The notes under the pieces were generated by a model. That model was not told where the DNA came from and did no database searches. It worked only from the letters and a program-made list of their open reading frames with translations. The position numbers and the translations under genes were made by a program. Of a stretch of 64,000 bases of DNA, positions 1-9,377 are shown piece after piece. The DNA is taken from positions 108,710 through 172,709 of the forward strand of contig JAFPYX010000061.1 in the NCBI GenBank assembly GCA_017417585.1, given 5' to 3'. The DNA is from Victivallales bacterium. GTDB lineage: Bacteria; Verrucomicrobiota; Lentisphaeria; Oligosphaerales; Oligosphaeraceae. The first letter of the stretch is position 1, and each line of letters starts with the position of its first letter.

Positions 1-1
1 G

Positions 2-472
2 GCCCGTGCAAAAGATGCGATTGCCGTGGCGGAACTGGTGCTTTGGCTCACCGATGCATCATCGCCGGAAACGCAAGTCCCCTGGCCGGGTTGGCCGCAT
101 CGCGGCACGGTGCTTCAAGTTGAAAACAAATGCGATTTGGCGAGGACTCAATCCTGCGGAGAGATGCCAATCCGCATCTCCGTCTTGACCGGCGAGGGGT
201 TGGAGGCGCTTGCCGACGCGATTGAAACGGCCGTGCTGGGACGCCGTGGCGGCACCACCGGAACCGTGGCGGTCAGTGCCCGTCATGCGGCCTTGCTGGA
301 CCGTGTCCGGGCAAAACTCGCCGAGGCATTGCCGTTTCTGGAGACCTCCGCGTGGGAACTGGCCGCGATTCCCCTGCATGATGCGCTTGACGCTTTGGGC
401 GAAATCACCGGCCGAGCGGTGGCGCCTGACTTGCTTGACACCATCTTTCATCGTTTCTGCATCGGGAAATAA
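2..472 (+). CDS. mnmE: tRNA uridine-5-carboxymethylaminomethyl modification GTPase MnmE, C-terminal part
   Basis: The reading frame is open from the window edge, so only the last 156 residues are present. MnmE with MnmG modifies the wobble uridine of certain tRNAs in the cytoplasm. Visible are the end of the inserted G domain (the ELVLWLTDAS strand, and NKCDL, which is the NKxD guanine-specificity motif) and the C-terminal helical domain ending in FCIGK. That ending is the family's invariant tail, whose Cys is needed for activity. The gene is followed 45 bp later by the rhamnose operon. The N-terminal tetrahydrofolate-binding domain and the P-loop lie outside the window. The identification rests mainly on the tail motif and the NKxD element and is secure. 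Confidence 0.93.
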   Translation, partial: ARAKDAIAVAELVLWLTDASSPETQVPWPGWPHRGTVLQVENKCDLARTQSCGEMPIRISVLTGEGLEALADAIETAVLGRRGGTTGTVAVSARHAALLDRVRAKLAEALPFLETSAWELAAIPLHDALDALGEITGRAVAPDLLDTIFHRFCIGK

Positions 473-517
473 ACCTCATTCTGGCTGGAATGCATTCCAG
501 TCGCATTCTCTTAGAAC

Positions 518-1582
518 ATGGAACGTACTTTCATAGTGACTGGCGGTGCCGGCTTTATCGGCTCGGCAGTGGTCAGGCTACTCATGGAAACCACGCCGCA
601 CCGAGTGGTTGTGGTAGACAAGTTGACCTACGCAGGAAATCCCGAGAATCTTGCTGAATTCCAGGGCAGTCCACGTTTCCGTTTTTGCCAGACCGATATA
701 TGTGACCGCCCGGCGATGGACCACATCCTGGCGGAAGAACATCCAGACAACATCCTGAACCTTGCGGCAGAATCCCATGTTGATCGCTCCATTGATGCGC
801 CTGGCACTTTCGTGGAGACGAATGTCACCGGAACCTACACGCTCCTGGAGGCTGCGCGGAATTATTTCGCCTCATTGGATGACACCCATCGCGGGCGTTT
901 CCGGTTCCAGCACATCTCCACGGACGAGGTCTTTGGCGATCTTGGCACTCCCGAAGCGCCGCGTTTTTGCGAAACAACCCCATATGCACCTTCCTCACCC
1001 TATTCGGCCAGTAAGGCCGCCAGCGACCATCTGGTGCGGGCATGGCATCGCACCTACGGCTTGCCCACATTGTTGACAAACTGCTCTAACAACTACGGCC
1101 CCAGGCATTTCCCGGAAAAACTCATCCCGCTGATTATTCTCTCCGCATTGGCGGGCAAGCCTTTGCCGATCTATGGCACGGGACAGCAGGTCCGTGACTG
1201 GCTTTATGTGGAGGACCATGCGCGTGCACTGGTGACCGTCGCCTTGCACGCCAGGCCTGGCGAGAGCTACTGTATTGGCGGGGACTGCGAGCAGACCAAT
1301 CTTGATGTCGTCAAACAAGTCTGCAAGCTGCTGGACGAAATGCGGCCGCGTGCGGATGGCCGTTCCTACGCGGAACAAATCACATTTGTGACGGACCGAC
1401 CAGGGCATGATTTGCGCTACGCCATCGATCCTGGGAAAATCCGCCACGACCTCGGATGGGCACCGCAGGAAAATTTCCCTTCTGGTCTTCGTAAGACCAT
1501 CCAGTGGTATCTGGACAACCAACCCTGGTGCCAGCACATCCTCGAGGGCACGTACCAATGCCAGCGCCTGGGACTGGGATGA
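518..1582 (+). CDS. rfbB: dTDP-glucose 4,6-dehydratase
   Basis: This enzyme converts dTDP-glucose to dTDP-4-keto-6-deoxyglucose, the second step of dTDP-L-rhamnose synthesis, in the cytoplasm. The 354-residue protein is a typical extended SDR. The NAD-binding TGGAGFIG motif lies at residues 8-15, the dehydratase-specific Thr-Asp-Glu triad at 135-137 (within HISTDEVFG), and the YxxxK pair at Tyr162 and Lys166. The length is normal for RmlB. It is the first gene of the order rfbB-rfbA-rfbC-rfbD, all on the plus strand, with 79 bp before rfbA. No frameshift or missing catalytic residue is visible. Confidence 0.96.
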   Translation: MERTFIVTGGAGFIGSAVVRLLMETTPHRVVVVDKLTYAGNPENLAEFQGSPRFRFCQTDICDRPAMDHILAEEHPDNILNLAAESHVDRSIDAPGTFVETNVTGTYTLLEAARNYFASLDDTHRGRFRFQHISTDEVFGDLGTPEAPRFCETTPYAPSSPYSASKAASDHLVRAWHRTYGLPTLLTNCSNNYGPRHFPEKLIPLIILSALAGKPLPIYGTGQQVRDWLYVEDHARALVTVALHARPGESYCIGGDCEQTNLDVVKQVCKLLDEMRPRADGRSYAEQITFVTDRPGHDLRYAIDPGKIRHDLGWAPQENFPSGLRKTIQWYLDNQPWCQHILEGTYQCQRLGLG

Positions 1583-1661
1583 TATATCCGTCTGGCGGGC
1601 GGAAACCAGGACATTGCATTCACTTTTCCTCTCCCCCTTCAACTCTCATTTCCTGCCTTCT

Positions 1662-2558
1662 ATGAAAGGAATCGTTCTTGCCGGCGGCGCAGGCACGCGG
1701 CTGCATCCCATCACGCTGGGTGTCTCCAAGCAGTTGCTTCCGATTTATGACAAACCAATGATCTACTACCCGATTTCGACGCTGATGTTGGCGGGAATCC
1801 GGGAAATACTGGTCATCACCACTCCGGAGGACCAGTCTGCCTTCCGGCGCTTGCTGGGGGATGGCGCGCAATTCGGCGTGGAGTTCACATATGCGGTCCA
1901 GCCCAGGCCCGAGGGACTGGCACAGGCATTCCTCATCGGCAAGGAGTTCATCGGCAAGGGCTCGGTTGCGATGGTGCTGGGTGACAACATCTTCTACGGG
2001 GCGAATCTCCAGGCGCTCTGCCGTCGAGCCGCCATGCGAACGCGGGGGGCCACGGTCTTTGGATATCAGGTCAGTGACCCGCAATCCTTCGGGGTAGTTG
2101 AATTTGATTCAGAGGGTCGCGCGGTGTCCATTGAGGAGAAGCCAGCCGTCCCGCGTTCGAATTTTGCGGTTACGGGGCTATATTTCTATGATAGCCAGGT
2201 GGTTTCCATTGCCGAGCATATAACCCCATCTGCCCGAGGTGAACTGGAAATCACTGCCGTGAATCAGGAATATCTGCGGCGCGGACAGCTCAATGTCGAG
2301 CTTTTCGGCCGCGGCTATGCCTGGCTGGATACTGGAACCTACGAACGGCTCATCGACGCGGGAAACTTCATCCGGACCATCGAACAGCGACAGGGCCTGC
2401 AGGTTGGATGCTTGGAGGAAATCGCATTCCGCAACGGGTGGCTGACGGCGGAAATGCTTCGGAAAACAGCTGCGGCAATGGCGAAAACAGAATACGGGAA
2501 ATATCTTTTCAGCCTGGCGGAAACAACGCTTTCCGTGCAGGCAAAGGGAAATGGTTAG
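1662..2558 (+). CDS. rfbA: glucose-1-phosphate thymidylyltransferase
   Basis: This enzyme makes dTDP-glucose from dTTP and glucose-1-phosphate, the entry step of the rhamnose pathway. The frame is open further upstream, but the ATG at 1662 is chosen because it starts [16 protein letters not shown], the canonical N-terminus with the nucleotidyltransferase GGxGTRL loop. The resulting 298-residue length matches RmlA. The [11 protein letters not shown] and VLGDNIFYG motifs (metal-binding Asp) follow. The leader before this ATG is pyrimidine-rich and has no Shine-Dalgarno motif. An A/T-rich weak hairpin lies between this gene and rfbC, so expression of the two halves of the operon may differ. Confidence 0.96.
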   Translation: MKGIVLAGGAGTRLHPITLGVSKQLLPIYDKPMIYYPISTLMLAGIREILVITTPEDQSAFRRLLGDGAQFGVEFTYAVQPRPEGLAQAFLIGKEFIGKGSVAMVLGDNIFYGANLQALCRRAAMRTRGATVFGYQVSDPQSFGVVEFDSEGRAVSIEEKPAVPRSNFAVTGLYFYDSQVVSIAEHITPSARGELEITAVNQEYLRRGQLNVELFGRGYAWLDTGTYERLIDAGNFIRTIEQRQGLQVGCLEEIAFRNGWLTAEMLRKTAAAMAKTEYGKYLFSLAETTLSVQAKGNG

Positions 2559-2575
2559 AATCATAAATTGACTTG

Positions 2576-2600
2576 AAAAGGAAAAACTTGTCCTTTTTTT
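2576..2600 (+). terminator. weak intrinsic terminator-like hairpin between rfbA and rfbC
   Basis: A 7-bp stem AAAAGGA/TCCTTTT with an 8-nt loop runs into a seven- to eight-T tract. The stem is A/T-rich and therefore weak. It could attenuate read-through from rfbA into rfbC rather than end the transcript. Confidence 0.35.
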
Positions 2601-2612
2601 AACAGCGTTTCC

Positions 2613-3176
2613 ATGTTTACAATAATTGACACGCCATTTACAGGGTTGAAGATCATTGAACCATTCGTCCACGGCGACGAGCGGGGGTATTTTTTCGAAG
2701 TCTGGAAAAAGAGCTTCTTCGAAGATGCGGGCCTAAGTTGTTCTTTCGTGCAAGACAACGAGTCTCGTTCAACATTCGGAGTGGTTCGGGGACTGCACTG
2801 GCAAGCTGCGCCCTACGCGCAGACGAAACTGCTTCGGGCGGTCGCCGGGACGATTCTGGATGTCGTAGTTGACCTCCGGCAGACCGAGGCTACTTTCGGG
2901 AAGCATTTCGTCGCTGAGCTTTCTGGGGAAAATCATCGGCAATTCTATATCCCCAAGGGATTCGCACACGGCTTTGCTGTTCTCTCCAAGTGTGCGGTGG
3001 TGAACTACAAGGTCGACGCTCCGTGGGTCCGGGAGGCAGAACGCTGTTTGCGTTTTGACGATCCCGCCTTGGGCATCGACTTGCCGATTCCGGTGGCGGA
3101 TCGCATTCTTTCACCGAAGGACTCCCAGGGGATGAGCTGGAAGGAGCTTCTGGAGAAACAGGAGGGTTTCCACTAA
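2613..3176 (+). CDS. rfbC: dTDP-4-dehydrorhamnose 3,5-epimerase
   Basis: This enzyme epimerises C3 and C5 of dTDP-4-keto-6-deoxyglucose. The 187-residue protein shows the cupin-fold epimerase signature: RGLHWQ with catalytic His62, PKGFAHGF at 114-121, and a Tyr at 132 in the region that holds the catalytic tyrosine. The length is standard for RmlC. Its stop codon overlaps the start of rfbD in TAATG, indicating translational coupling. Context (rfbA upstream, rfbD downstream) supports the specific assignment. Confidence 0.95.
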   Translation: MFTIIDTPFTGLKIIEPFVHGDERGYFFEVWKKSFFEDAGLSCSFVQDNESRSTFGVVRGLHWQAAPYAQTKLLRAVAGTILDVVVDLRQTEATFGKHFVAELSGENHRQFYIPKGFAHGFAVLSKCAVVNYKVDAPWVREAERCLRFDDPALGIDLPIPVADRILSPKDSQGMSWKELLEKQEGFH

Positions 3177-4027
3177 TGCGGATTGTCGTTACCGGAGGAC
3201 GAGGGATGCTGGCGAGGACGCTCCTGAGGACGCTGGGGATCCGCCATGAGGTGGTTCCTGTGGATGTGCAGGAGGCTGACATCACCGATGCGGCCGGCGT
3301 AAACGAGCTGTTTGCGCGACTAAGGCCGGAAACGGTAATCCACTGTGCGGCGATGACACAGGTGGATGACTGCGAGGCCAAACGCGACCTCGCCTTCCGC
3401 GTGAATGCGGAAGGCGCCGGGAATGTCGCGGCGGCATGTGAACGTCAGCAAGCAAGACTGATTTCCATCTCCACTGACTACGTCTTTTCTGGGAAGCTGG
3501 ATCGTCCATACCGGGAAAGCGATCCGGCCGAAGGGGCACAGACCGTCTATGGCCAAAGCAAACGCGCAGGGGAACTGCAGGTGCTGGCTAATTGCCCTGG
3601 CGCATTGATCTGTCGCATTAGCTGGCTCTATGGTCCTGGAGGACCTAGCTTTGTGCATACGATGTTGCGACTGGCTGATGGTTCGCGCCCGTTGCTGAAG
3701 GTCGTTAACGATCAGCATGGCAACCCCACCAGCACTCTCGCGGTGGCAGGTCATCTTGCGTTGCTATTGGAGCGCCCGGAGATTGACGGCATCCTTCATC
3801 TCACCTGTGAGGGAGATGCGACCTGGTATGAATTTGCACAGGAAATTTTCCGCCTGAAGGGAATCTCGCAGGCTGTTGTTCCTTGCGCTACTGCGGAGTT
3901 CCCTCGCCCCGCGCCCCGTCCTCCAAACTCCAGGCTGGAAAAGGCCCGGCTCCGCGAGCTTGGCCTTCCGCCCATGCCCGACTGGCATGCCGCTCTCAAG
4001 CAATTTCTCGCGCTTTCATCCTCTTAA
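3176..4027 (+). CDS. rfbD: dTDP-4-dehydrorhamnose reductase
   Basis: This enzyme performs the last step to dTDP-L-rhamnose, an NAD(P)H-dependent reduction. The protein has 283 residues. The Rossmann motif GGRGMLA lies at residues 7-13, the catalytic Thr100 in STDYVFSG, and the YxxxK pair at Tyr125 and Lys129 (YGQSK). It starts one base inside the rfbC stop codon. dTDP-rhamnose is normally used for O-antigen or other surface glycans. No rhamnosyltransferase is adjacent, so the destination of the sugar is not shown here. Confidence 0.95.
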   Translation: MRIVVTGGRGMLARTLLRTLGIRHEVVPVDVQEADITDAAGVNELFARLRPETVIHCAAMTQVDDCEAKRDLAFRVNAEGAGNVAAACERQQARLISISTDYVFSGKLDRPYRESDPAEGAQTVYGQSKRAGELQVLANCPGALICRISWLYGPGGPSFVHTMLRLADGSRPLLKVVNDQHGNPTSTLAVAGHLALLLERPEIDGILHLTCEGDATWYEFAQEIFRLKGISQAVVPCATAEFPRPAPRPPNSRLEKARLRELGLPPMPDWHAALKQFLALSSS

Positions 4028-4139
4028 AATTTAAGCCAACTAAACTTCAGACCGGTTAAAACGCAAAACGCGGGGAAATCTCTTCCCACTTGGAAGTCTG
4101 AAGACTTTGCAAATTACACGCCGAATCAGTTTTCATCCG

Positions 4140-7100
4140 ATGAATCACAAGATGAACCGTCTGTTCCTTTTCCACGCCATTTTGGTGTCCGCCGCTCTTT
4201 TGGGCGAAGGTTTTCCCGTATGGTTTTTTGCGAATTCCGTGTCACCCGAACCCTGGAGCCATGCCACCCGGCTGACTACCACGCCCACGCCGGACGGATT
4301 GCTATTGGAACTCGTGGCATGGGACTCCAATCTCGCCGCATCCGGTCTAGACCTGGATCCGGCGGAATGCGGTGGACTCAGCTTCGAATACCGCGCGGAG
4401 GGCTTCTCCGAGCCGACCTCGGGACAACTTTTTTTCCAGACCGAGGCATCGCCTGGCTACGATGAGCAGAAAGAGATTTTCCTGCCGGCTTTGAATAGCG
4501 ATGGCGAATGGCATTCCATCGCCGTGGATGCTGGTCAGGTACGCGGCGGAAAGCAACTCTGGGCCGAAGGCGGGCGCATCACCGACATCCGGCTGGACTT
4601 CGCCGACCAGTTTCCTGGGCGTATCTTTTTGCGTTCCATAAAAATGCTTCCTTACAAGCGCTCCCGTGCGGCAAAGCGCGGGCTGCCGGAACACCGCCAG
4701 GTAGAGCTGCCGCCCACGGATGCGCAGGCTTGGATGAATATACGGACAGTGGACCGCGAGGCGCCGGTCTTCTCCTCCCCCATGACCGCGCCCGCCAACG
4801 GTGGCTTCGACCACATCGGGCACTGTTTCCTGCGCAAGGAATTTGAGGTGTCTGGAATGGCACAGCAGGCGTTGCTCCAGACGGTCTGCGATGACGAAAT
4901 CGCCGCAGTCCATCTCAACGGACACCTGGTCGAATTCCCATGGAGCCTCAACTGGAAGCACTCTGACTGCGTAGAGATTCCGGCGGAGTTCTTTGTCCAG
5001 GGCAAAAACCTTCTTGCCGTGGACTATGTCAACACCGGAAGTGTCGGTGGTCTGATGCTGGACCTCCAGGTGGTATTGCAGGACCAATCCTTTGTTCTCG
5101 TCAATCTGGATGGCGCTCATGGCACGCTCAAGCCGGAAGAACATTGGGAGGATCCCGCGACCAAAGTCGCCTGGACGCTGGCGGAGACCCGTCCGGGTGC
5201 GCCCAATCCCCCTTGGCGCGACTTCCCGTCATACCGTTCCATTCGACCTGAGATGGAGCAAATGACCGTCACCGTCCTCCATCAGGAAGGCAGTTCGGTG
5301 GATGTCATGATGCACGGCGAACCTGCGCTGACGGAGGAAAGCCGCGTCTTCGCCAAGCTCTACAGCGGAAAGGATCGCCATATTCCGCTAAAGATATTCA
5401 CCGGAAGCGTCCGCGAACTCGGTGGAGTCCTTCAGGAAGACGGTGCCTGGCGTTTCCACTTTGACGACCAGGGGTATCTGCGCTACGGTGCACCAGTGGA
5501 GGGAGCCTGGGAGTTCGGCATGCATGGCCGCAATGCCTCCGGCGACACCGAAGTCTCCTTTCAACTTGGCGACCGACCGATGCCTGGCGAAAAAGCGGTT
5601 CTGCGACTGGCGGAAACTCCCGTTGGTCCGATTGCGATGCTGAACGGGAAGCCGTTTTATTTCAATGTATTGACCATCGATACCTTCCAGGCCCCCACGG
5701 GCATGGAAGGCGCCGGTTCGCCGTTCAATGTGGTGGTCAGTCGCGCTGGTGGGCAGAATCCCGAATGGTGGATCGGGCCAGGCGAATACGATTTTACCGC
5801 GCTGGACCGCCAGCTGAATTTCGCTTTGGCGAACTATCCCGACGCGATGCTGGGCTTCTATGTCTGGTGCGAACCCGGCCTGTGGTATGGTCGGATGCAT
5901 CCCGAACGGATGTCCCGCAACGAGAAGGGCGAAACCACCGGCTACTATGTTTCTACGCTTAGTTTTTCCAATCCGGAATGGCTTGCCGACGCCCGCGCCG
6001 CACTTGCCGAACTGGTCAGGCACTGTGAGAAGTACTTCGGCCCCAGAATGGTGTTATATAGTCTGATGGGCGGAGCAACCTGCGAATGGCAAGGCTGGAC
6101 GGCGCACAGCGAACTCTTCTCCGACTACAGCGAAACCGAGGCGCGCCAGTTCGCAAAATTTGCCGCCGCACAGGGAAAGACCGTCACCGCCGTTCCCACC
6201 CGCGCCGAACGCATCGCCTCCGATGGCGGCATCTTCCGCAATCCAGTCCGGGACTGGAAGGCCATCCTCTATGACCGCTTCTACAATGTGGCAATGGCCA
6301 ATGCCATAGATGTAATCGCCGATGCCGTCAAGGCGGCCTGCAACGGCGACAAGCTGGTCGGCACCTACTACGGCTACCTTCAGGAATATGGCACTCTGGG
6401 CTATTGCGTGAACTCTGGCGGACACAACGACTTGCGGCGACTGCTGGCCTCGCCAAACATCGACTTCCTGCTCTCGCCCAACAGTTACGGTCTGCGCTCG
6501 CTGGGTTCGCCAAATGCGGAGATGAAGCCCTTTGCCGCCATCCGCGAAGCCGGAAAGCTCTCGATGCTCGAGGACGACACGCGCACGCATCTCACCCCCG
6601 CCGCCGGATACGACCAGACGCTCAATTTGGAGGACACCATCATGGTCTTCCGCCGCAACCTCGCGCAGTACCTGTCCCACGGAGTTCCGCTCAACCAGTT
6701 GCCTCTGACCGCCGGAAATGAACTGGACCACCCCGCCATCCGCCAGACCTTCCTCCGTGCCGTGGCGGCCGGACAGTTCCGCTATGAGCATCCCGCGCCA
6801 CTCCGCGCTGAAATCGCGGCCGTGGTTGACGCGGACTCCATCCAGTATCTCGCCGCAACCCGAGGTTCGATTACCACCAAAGAGACCGCTCGCTATACCT
6901 TCGCCAGCAACGGCGACTTCGTGGATGACATTCGCCACACCCTTCCCGTTTCCGGCGAGATGCTTTACTACCAGCGCTATCCGCTCGCCCAATGCGGTGC
7001 GCCCGTGGACTGGATTCTGCTTGATGACGTGCCACGCCTCGCCTCGCAATACAAGCTCGTGATTCTTCTGGGCGCATATGCGGACACTCCGCAACTGCGA

Positions 7101-7697
7101 CAGGCGGTGGAGGCTCTAAGAGCCGCTGGCACAAAATTCATCGTGGCATACGGCGCAGGGTTCATCGACCCCGCTGAAGCGGGTTTCTCCGCCGCGCCAA
7201 TGAACGAACTGCTGGGCATGGCCATCCACCAAATCAGTGCCGGAAGCATCGCCATGGAGTTCCCGGACGGGCGAACCGTCGGTGCCGAATACACGGCCGC
7301 ACCGCGTTTTTGCGTCGAGGACCTGGAAGCGACAACCTTGGCGCACTATGCCGCCGCCCCAACGCTTACCGCCGTCGCGCAAAAAGGCAATGCGATTTTC
7401 TACGGCGGAGCACTGCTGGATGCGGATTTCGTGCGTGAGACCGCCCGCGAGGCAGGCGCGCACATCTACTGCGAGACCACCGACAACCTCGCCGCCGGCA
7501 ACGGAATCATCTCCATTCACTGCAACCAGCCGGGCACCAAGGCCATCCGCTTCCCGGAGGCAACCGATGTCGTGGACCTCTTCACGGGAGAGGTCCTTGG
7601 ACGCGGCGTCACCGAAGTCTCCTTCCCGATGGAGGGCTTCCAGACCCGCGCCCTCATCACCGGAAACGCGGAAGAGCTCCAGACGCTTTTCCAGTAA
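4140..7697 (+). CDS. large secreted GH42-like glycoside hydrolase family protein
   Basis: A 1185-residue exported protein, probably acting on glycans outside the cytoplasm. The frame opens earlier at a TTG, but ATG 4140 (or 4152) gives a clean signal peptide (Arg, then LFLFHAILVSAALL). Residues of about 30-330 look like beta-sandwich modules. The central part, roughly 500-830, resembles a TIM barrel. Two acidic positions fit the catalytic pair of clan A enzymes: Glu649 in GGATCEW and Glu811 in SMLEDDTRTH. The same DTRTH context occurs in the hydrolase at 55798-58485. Residues of about 970-1060 resemble the GATase-like domain of GH42 proteins. The family placement is by motif and domain order only; the substrate is unknown. 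It is monocistronic or follows rfbD after 112 bp. Confidence 0.6.
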   Translation: MNHKMNRLFLFHAILVSAALLGEGFPVWFFANSVSPEPWSHATRLTTTPTPDGLLLELVAWDSNLAASGLDLDPAECGGLSFEYRAEGFSEPTSGQLFFQTEASPGYDEQKEIFLPALNSDGEWHSIAVDAGQVRGGKQLWAEGGRITDIRLDFADQFPGRIFLRSIKMLPYKRSRAAKRGLPEHRQVELPPTDAQAWMNIRTVDREAPVFSSPMTAPANGGFDHIGHCFLRKEFEVSGMAQQALLQTVCDDEIAAVHLNGHLVEFPWSLNWKHSDCVEIPAEFFVQGKNLLAVDYVNTGSVGGLMLDLQVVLQDQSFVLVNLDGAHGTLKPEEHWEDPATKVAWTLAETRPGAPNPPWRDFPSYRSIRPEMEQMTVTVLHQEGSSVDVMMHGEPALTEESRVFAKLYSGKDRHIPLKIFTGSVRELGGVLQEDGAWRFHFDDQGYLRYGAPVEGAWEFGMHGRNASGDTEVSFQLGDRPMPGEKAVLRLAETPVGPIAMLNGKPFYFNVLTIDTFQAPTGMEGAGSPFNVVVSRAGGQNPEWWIGPGEYDFTALDRQLNFALANYPDAMLGFYVWCEPGLWYGRMHPERMSRNEKGETTGYYVSTLSFSNPEWLADARAALAELVRHCEKYFGPRMVLYSLMGGATCEWQGWTAHSELFSDYSETEARQFAKFAAAQGKTVTAVPTRAERIASDGGIFRNPVRDWKAILYDRFYNVAMANAIDVIADAVKAACNGDKLVGTYYGYLQEYGTLGYCVNSGGHNDLRRLLASPNIDFLLSPNSYGLRSLGSPNAEMKPFAAIREAGKLSMLEDDTRTHLTPAAGYDQTLNLEDTIMVFRRNLAQYLSHGVPLNQLPLTAGNELDHPAIRQTFLRAVAAGQFRYEHPAPLRAEIAAVVDADSIQYLAATRGSITTKETARYTFASNGDFVDDIRHTLPVSGEMLYYQRYPLAQCGAPVDWILLDDVPRLASQYKLVILLGAYADTPQLRQAVEALRAAGTKFIVAYGAGFIDPAEAGFSAAPMNELLGMAIHQISAGSIAMEFPDGRTVGAEYTAAPRFCVEDLEATTLAHYAAAPTLTAVAQKGNAIFYGGALLDADFVRETAREAGAHIYCETTDNLAAGNGIISIHCNQPGTKAIRFPEATDVVDLFTGEVLGRGVTEVSFPMEGFQTRALITGNAEELQTLFQ

Positions 7698-7753
7698 TTG
7701 AAAGAAACTCAGCCGGCGGGATACCTCAATACCCGCCAAACACCCAAGAAACT

Positions 7754-8251
7754 ATGAAAAAGATCCTGTTTTCCCTGATGGTCCTGGCAGCATTCTGGAC
7801 ACTTGTCCTGCCGGCCCAGGAGACAAAAAAGTACCCTCGCAGTTCCTATCAGGCGTGCTATCGTCTTTTCGAGGCGATGAAGATGGAGGAACAATTCAAG
7901 GATGCGCAGGAGCAAATTGAGCTGAGACTGGTGGAGGAGTACGGCGAGGCCGAGCAGGAAGTTGTGGAAGACTTTGTTCACAGATACGTGAGCTATGAGG
8001 CCCTGAAGGAGAAAATGGCGGAGAACTACCTGAGTTATTTTACCATTGAGGATTTGAAGAAGATGGAGACGTTTTACCGTTCTCCCACCGGAAAGAAATG
8101 GCTCCGTCGCCAGGGGGAAGTCGAGTCAGTGTCCCAACTCGTCTTCAGTACTTTCTTGGAACGTCAGGATGAGTTGAATCAGATGATACAGGAAACCCAA
8201 AAAAACCAGGCGACTGGTGGTGGTCACCAACGCCGAGTTCCCGCCATTTGA
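7754..8251 (+). CDS. exported DUF2059 family protein
   Basis: A 165-residue protein with an N-terminal signal peptide (MKKILFSLMVLAAF...LPAQE). Residues of about 85-130 carry the DUF2059 pattern of aromatic and acidic helices ending in FYRSPTGKKW. DUF2059 has no assigned biochemical activity. The last about 15 residues (after QETQK) look random, and they overlap the start of the solute-binding ORF in another frame. A run of seven A residues at 8199-8205 sits exactly where a one-base shift would join the two frames. The C-terminus may therefore be an artefact of a frameshift. Confidence 0.7.
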   Translation: MKKILFSLMVLAAFWTLVLPAQETKKYPRSSYQACYRLFEAMKMEEQFKDAQEQIELRLVEEYGEAEQEVVEDFVHRYVSYEALKEKMAENYLSYFTIEDLKKMETFYRSPTGKKWLRRQGEVESVSQLVFSTFLERQDELNQMIQETQKNQATGGGHQRRVPAI

Positions 8252-8864
8252 GTTCAAGGCGGTGGATGGCTCGTTCCAGGGCATCGACATCGAGATCATG
8301 CAGCACATCTGCAAGGCGAATGGACAAGAACTCGTGATTGAGGACATCTCTTTCGATTCCATCATCCCCGCCATCAATTCCGGCAAGGCCGACTGCGGCA
8401 TCGCCGGCATGGCCATCACCGAGGACCGGAAGCAAAACGTGGACTTTACCATCCCGTATTATGATGCATCCCTAGTGATTGTCGTGACCACGGGCAGTGC
8501 CATCCAGGGCGCGGGCGACCTCAAGGGCAAGCGCATTGGCGTGCAACTCGGCACCACTGGCGATGTTTTTGTCTCTGAAATCAAAGGCGTTGAGATGAAC
8601 CGCTTCAACAAGGGCGCCGAAGCCATCCTCGCGCTGACCCGGAACAAGGTGGATGCCGTGGTCATCGACAACAACCCAGCACAGGCCTTTGTCGCGAAAA
8701 ACGCCGACAAGCTCGTCGTCCTGGAAGAGCCGCTTACTCAGGAATCCTACGCTATTGCGGTAAAGAAGGGCAACCGGGAACTCTTGAGGCAACTCAACGA
8801 ACAACTGCAACGCATGAAGAAAGACGGAACACTGGCCGCTATCCTGGAAAAATACGAGCCGTGA
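8217..8864 (+). CDS. amino-acid-type periplasmic solute-binding domain lacking its signal peptide
   Basis: A 215-residue SBP family 3 domain, usually the extracytoplasmic receptor of polar amino acid ABC importers. It starts abruptly at the first strand of the fold (VVVTNAEFPPFEF) and continues with the typical GFDIEIM-like segment, IAGMAITEDRKQNVDFT, and a C-terminal region ending in ILEKYEP. No signal peptide or lipobox is present, and only a GTG is available as start. In this frame a stop lies at 8184-8186. It overlaps the DUF2059 gene by 35 bp. No ABC permease or ATPase lies nearby. It is either a truncated gene or the second half of an exported DUF2059-SBP fusion split by a frameshift. 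Confidence 0.7.
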   Translation: MVVTNAEFPPFEFKAVDGSFQGIDIEIMQHICKANGQELVIEDISFDSIIPAINSGKADCGIAGMAITEDRKQNVDFTIPYYDASLVIVVTTGSAIQGAGDLKGKRIGVQLGTTGDVFVSEIKGVEMNRFNKGAEAILALTRNKVDAVVIDNNPAQAFVAKNADKLVVLEEPLTQESYAIAVKKGNRELLRQLNEQLQRMKKDGTLAAILEKYEP

Positions 8865-9059
8865 GTCAACACGATTTTTTCAAGCGTTTTCTAAGAGAGA
8901 TTGCGGCAAAGACAGATAGAAACAACCCAAATCTTTGTGTGTTAACTGGAAATAATAGGAAAGAAGAATATAGTATGCGACTGTGCCGCTTTCTCAATCC
9001 GGAGAAACACGGTAGTGTTTTCTTTTTTCGTCCACTTTTAAACAATCGAGATTCTCACC

Positions 9060-9257
9060 ATGAAAAAACTTTCTCTCGCTCTGTTGATTGCCCTCTGCGC
9101 TGGCATGTTCACCTTCACCAGCTGTGATTCTGCTGAAGATGATTTCGATAAGGCAATGAAGGAAGCTGAAGCGGATTTTCAGAAAGCCGTTGATGAGGCC
9201 GAGGCGGAAGGCCAGAAAGCCATTGATAATGCTGTAGAATCATTGCCCAAGGACTAA
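9060..9257 (+). CDS. small lipoprotein with charged helix
   Basis: A 65-residue protein with a lipoprotein signal peptide: MKK, a hydrophobic core and the lipobox FTSC (Cys at residue 22). The mature part is a Glu/Asp/Lys/Ala-rich amphipathic helix with repeated EAEADFQKA-like segments, so a coiled coil is likely. It resembles small envelope lipoproteins in layout but not in sequence, and no function can be assigned. It is followed by a strong terminator and preceded by a 195-bp region with no gene, so it is probably transcribed on its own. Confidence 0.75.
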   Translation: MKKLSLALLIALCAGMFTFTSCDSAEDDFDKAMKEAEADFQKAVDEAEAEGQKAIDNAVESLPKD

Positions 9258-9302
9258 TTGTTTTCAATGCCTTGCGAATAAAAAAGCCCTTAGGTTTTTT
9301 GG

Positions 9303-9335
9303 AAAGCCGCCGCTCTTAGCGGCGGCTTTTTCTTT
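9303..9335 (+). terminator. strong intrinsic terminator
   Basis: A 12-bp GC-rich stem (AAAGCCGCCGCT with AGCGGCGGCTTT) and a CTT loop, followed by a T tract. It ends the transcript of the small lipoprotein before the convergent LarA gene. Confidence 0.9.
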
Positions 9336-9377
9336 CACAGGTGAAGCCTGAAAAGAGGAGTGCAATCCAGAGAGATA

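Noticed and set aside
7715..7737. GGCGGG/CCCGCC inverted repeat after the large GH42-like gene, as a terminator
   Set aside because: The stem is only 6 bp with an 11-nt loop, and no T tract follows.
8861..9127. A plus-strand ORF starting at 8861 just after the solute-binding domain
   Set aside because: It overlaps the small lipoprotein gene in another frame, has no ribosome-binding site and shows no family resemblance.
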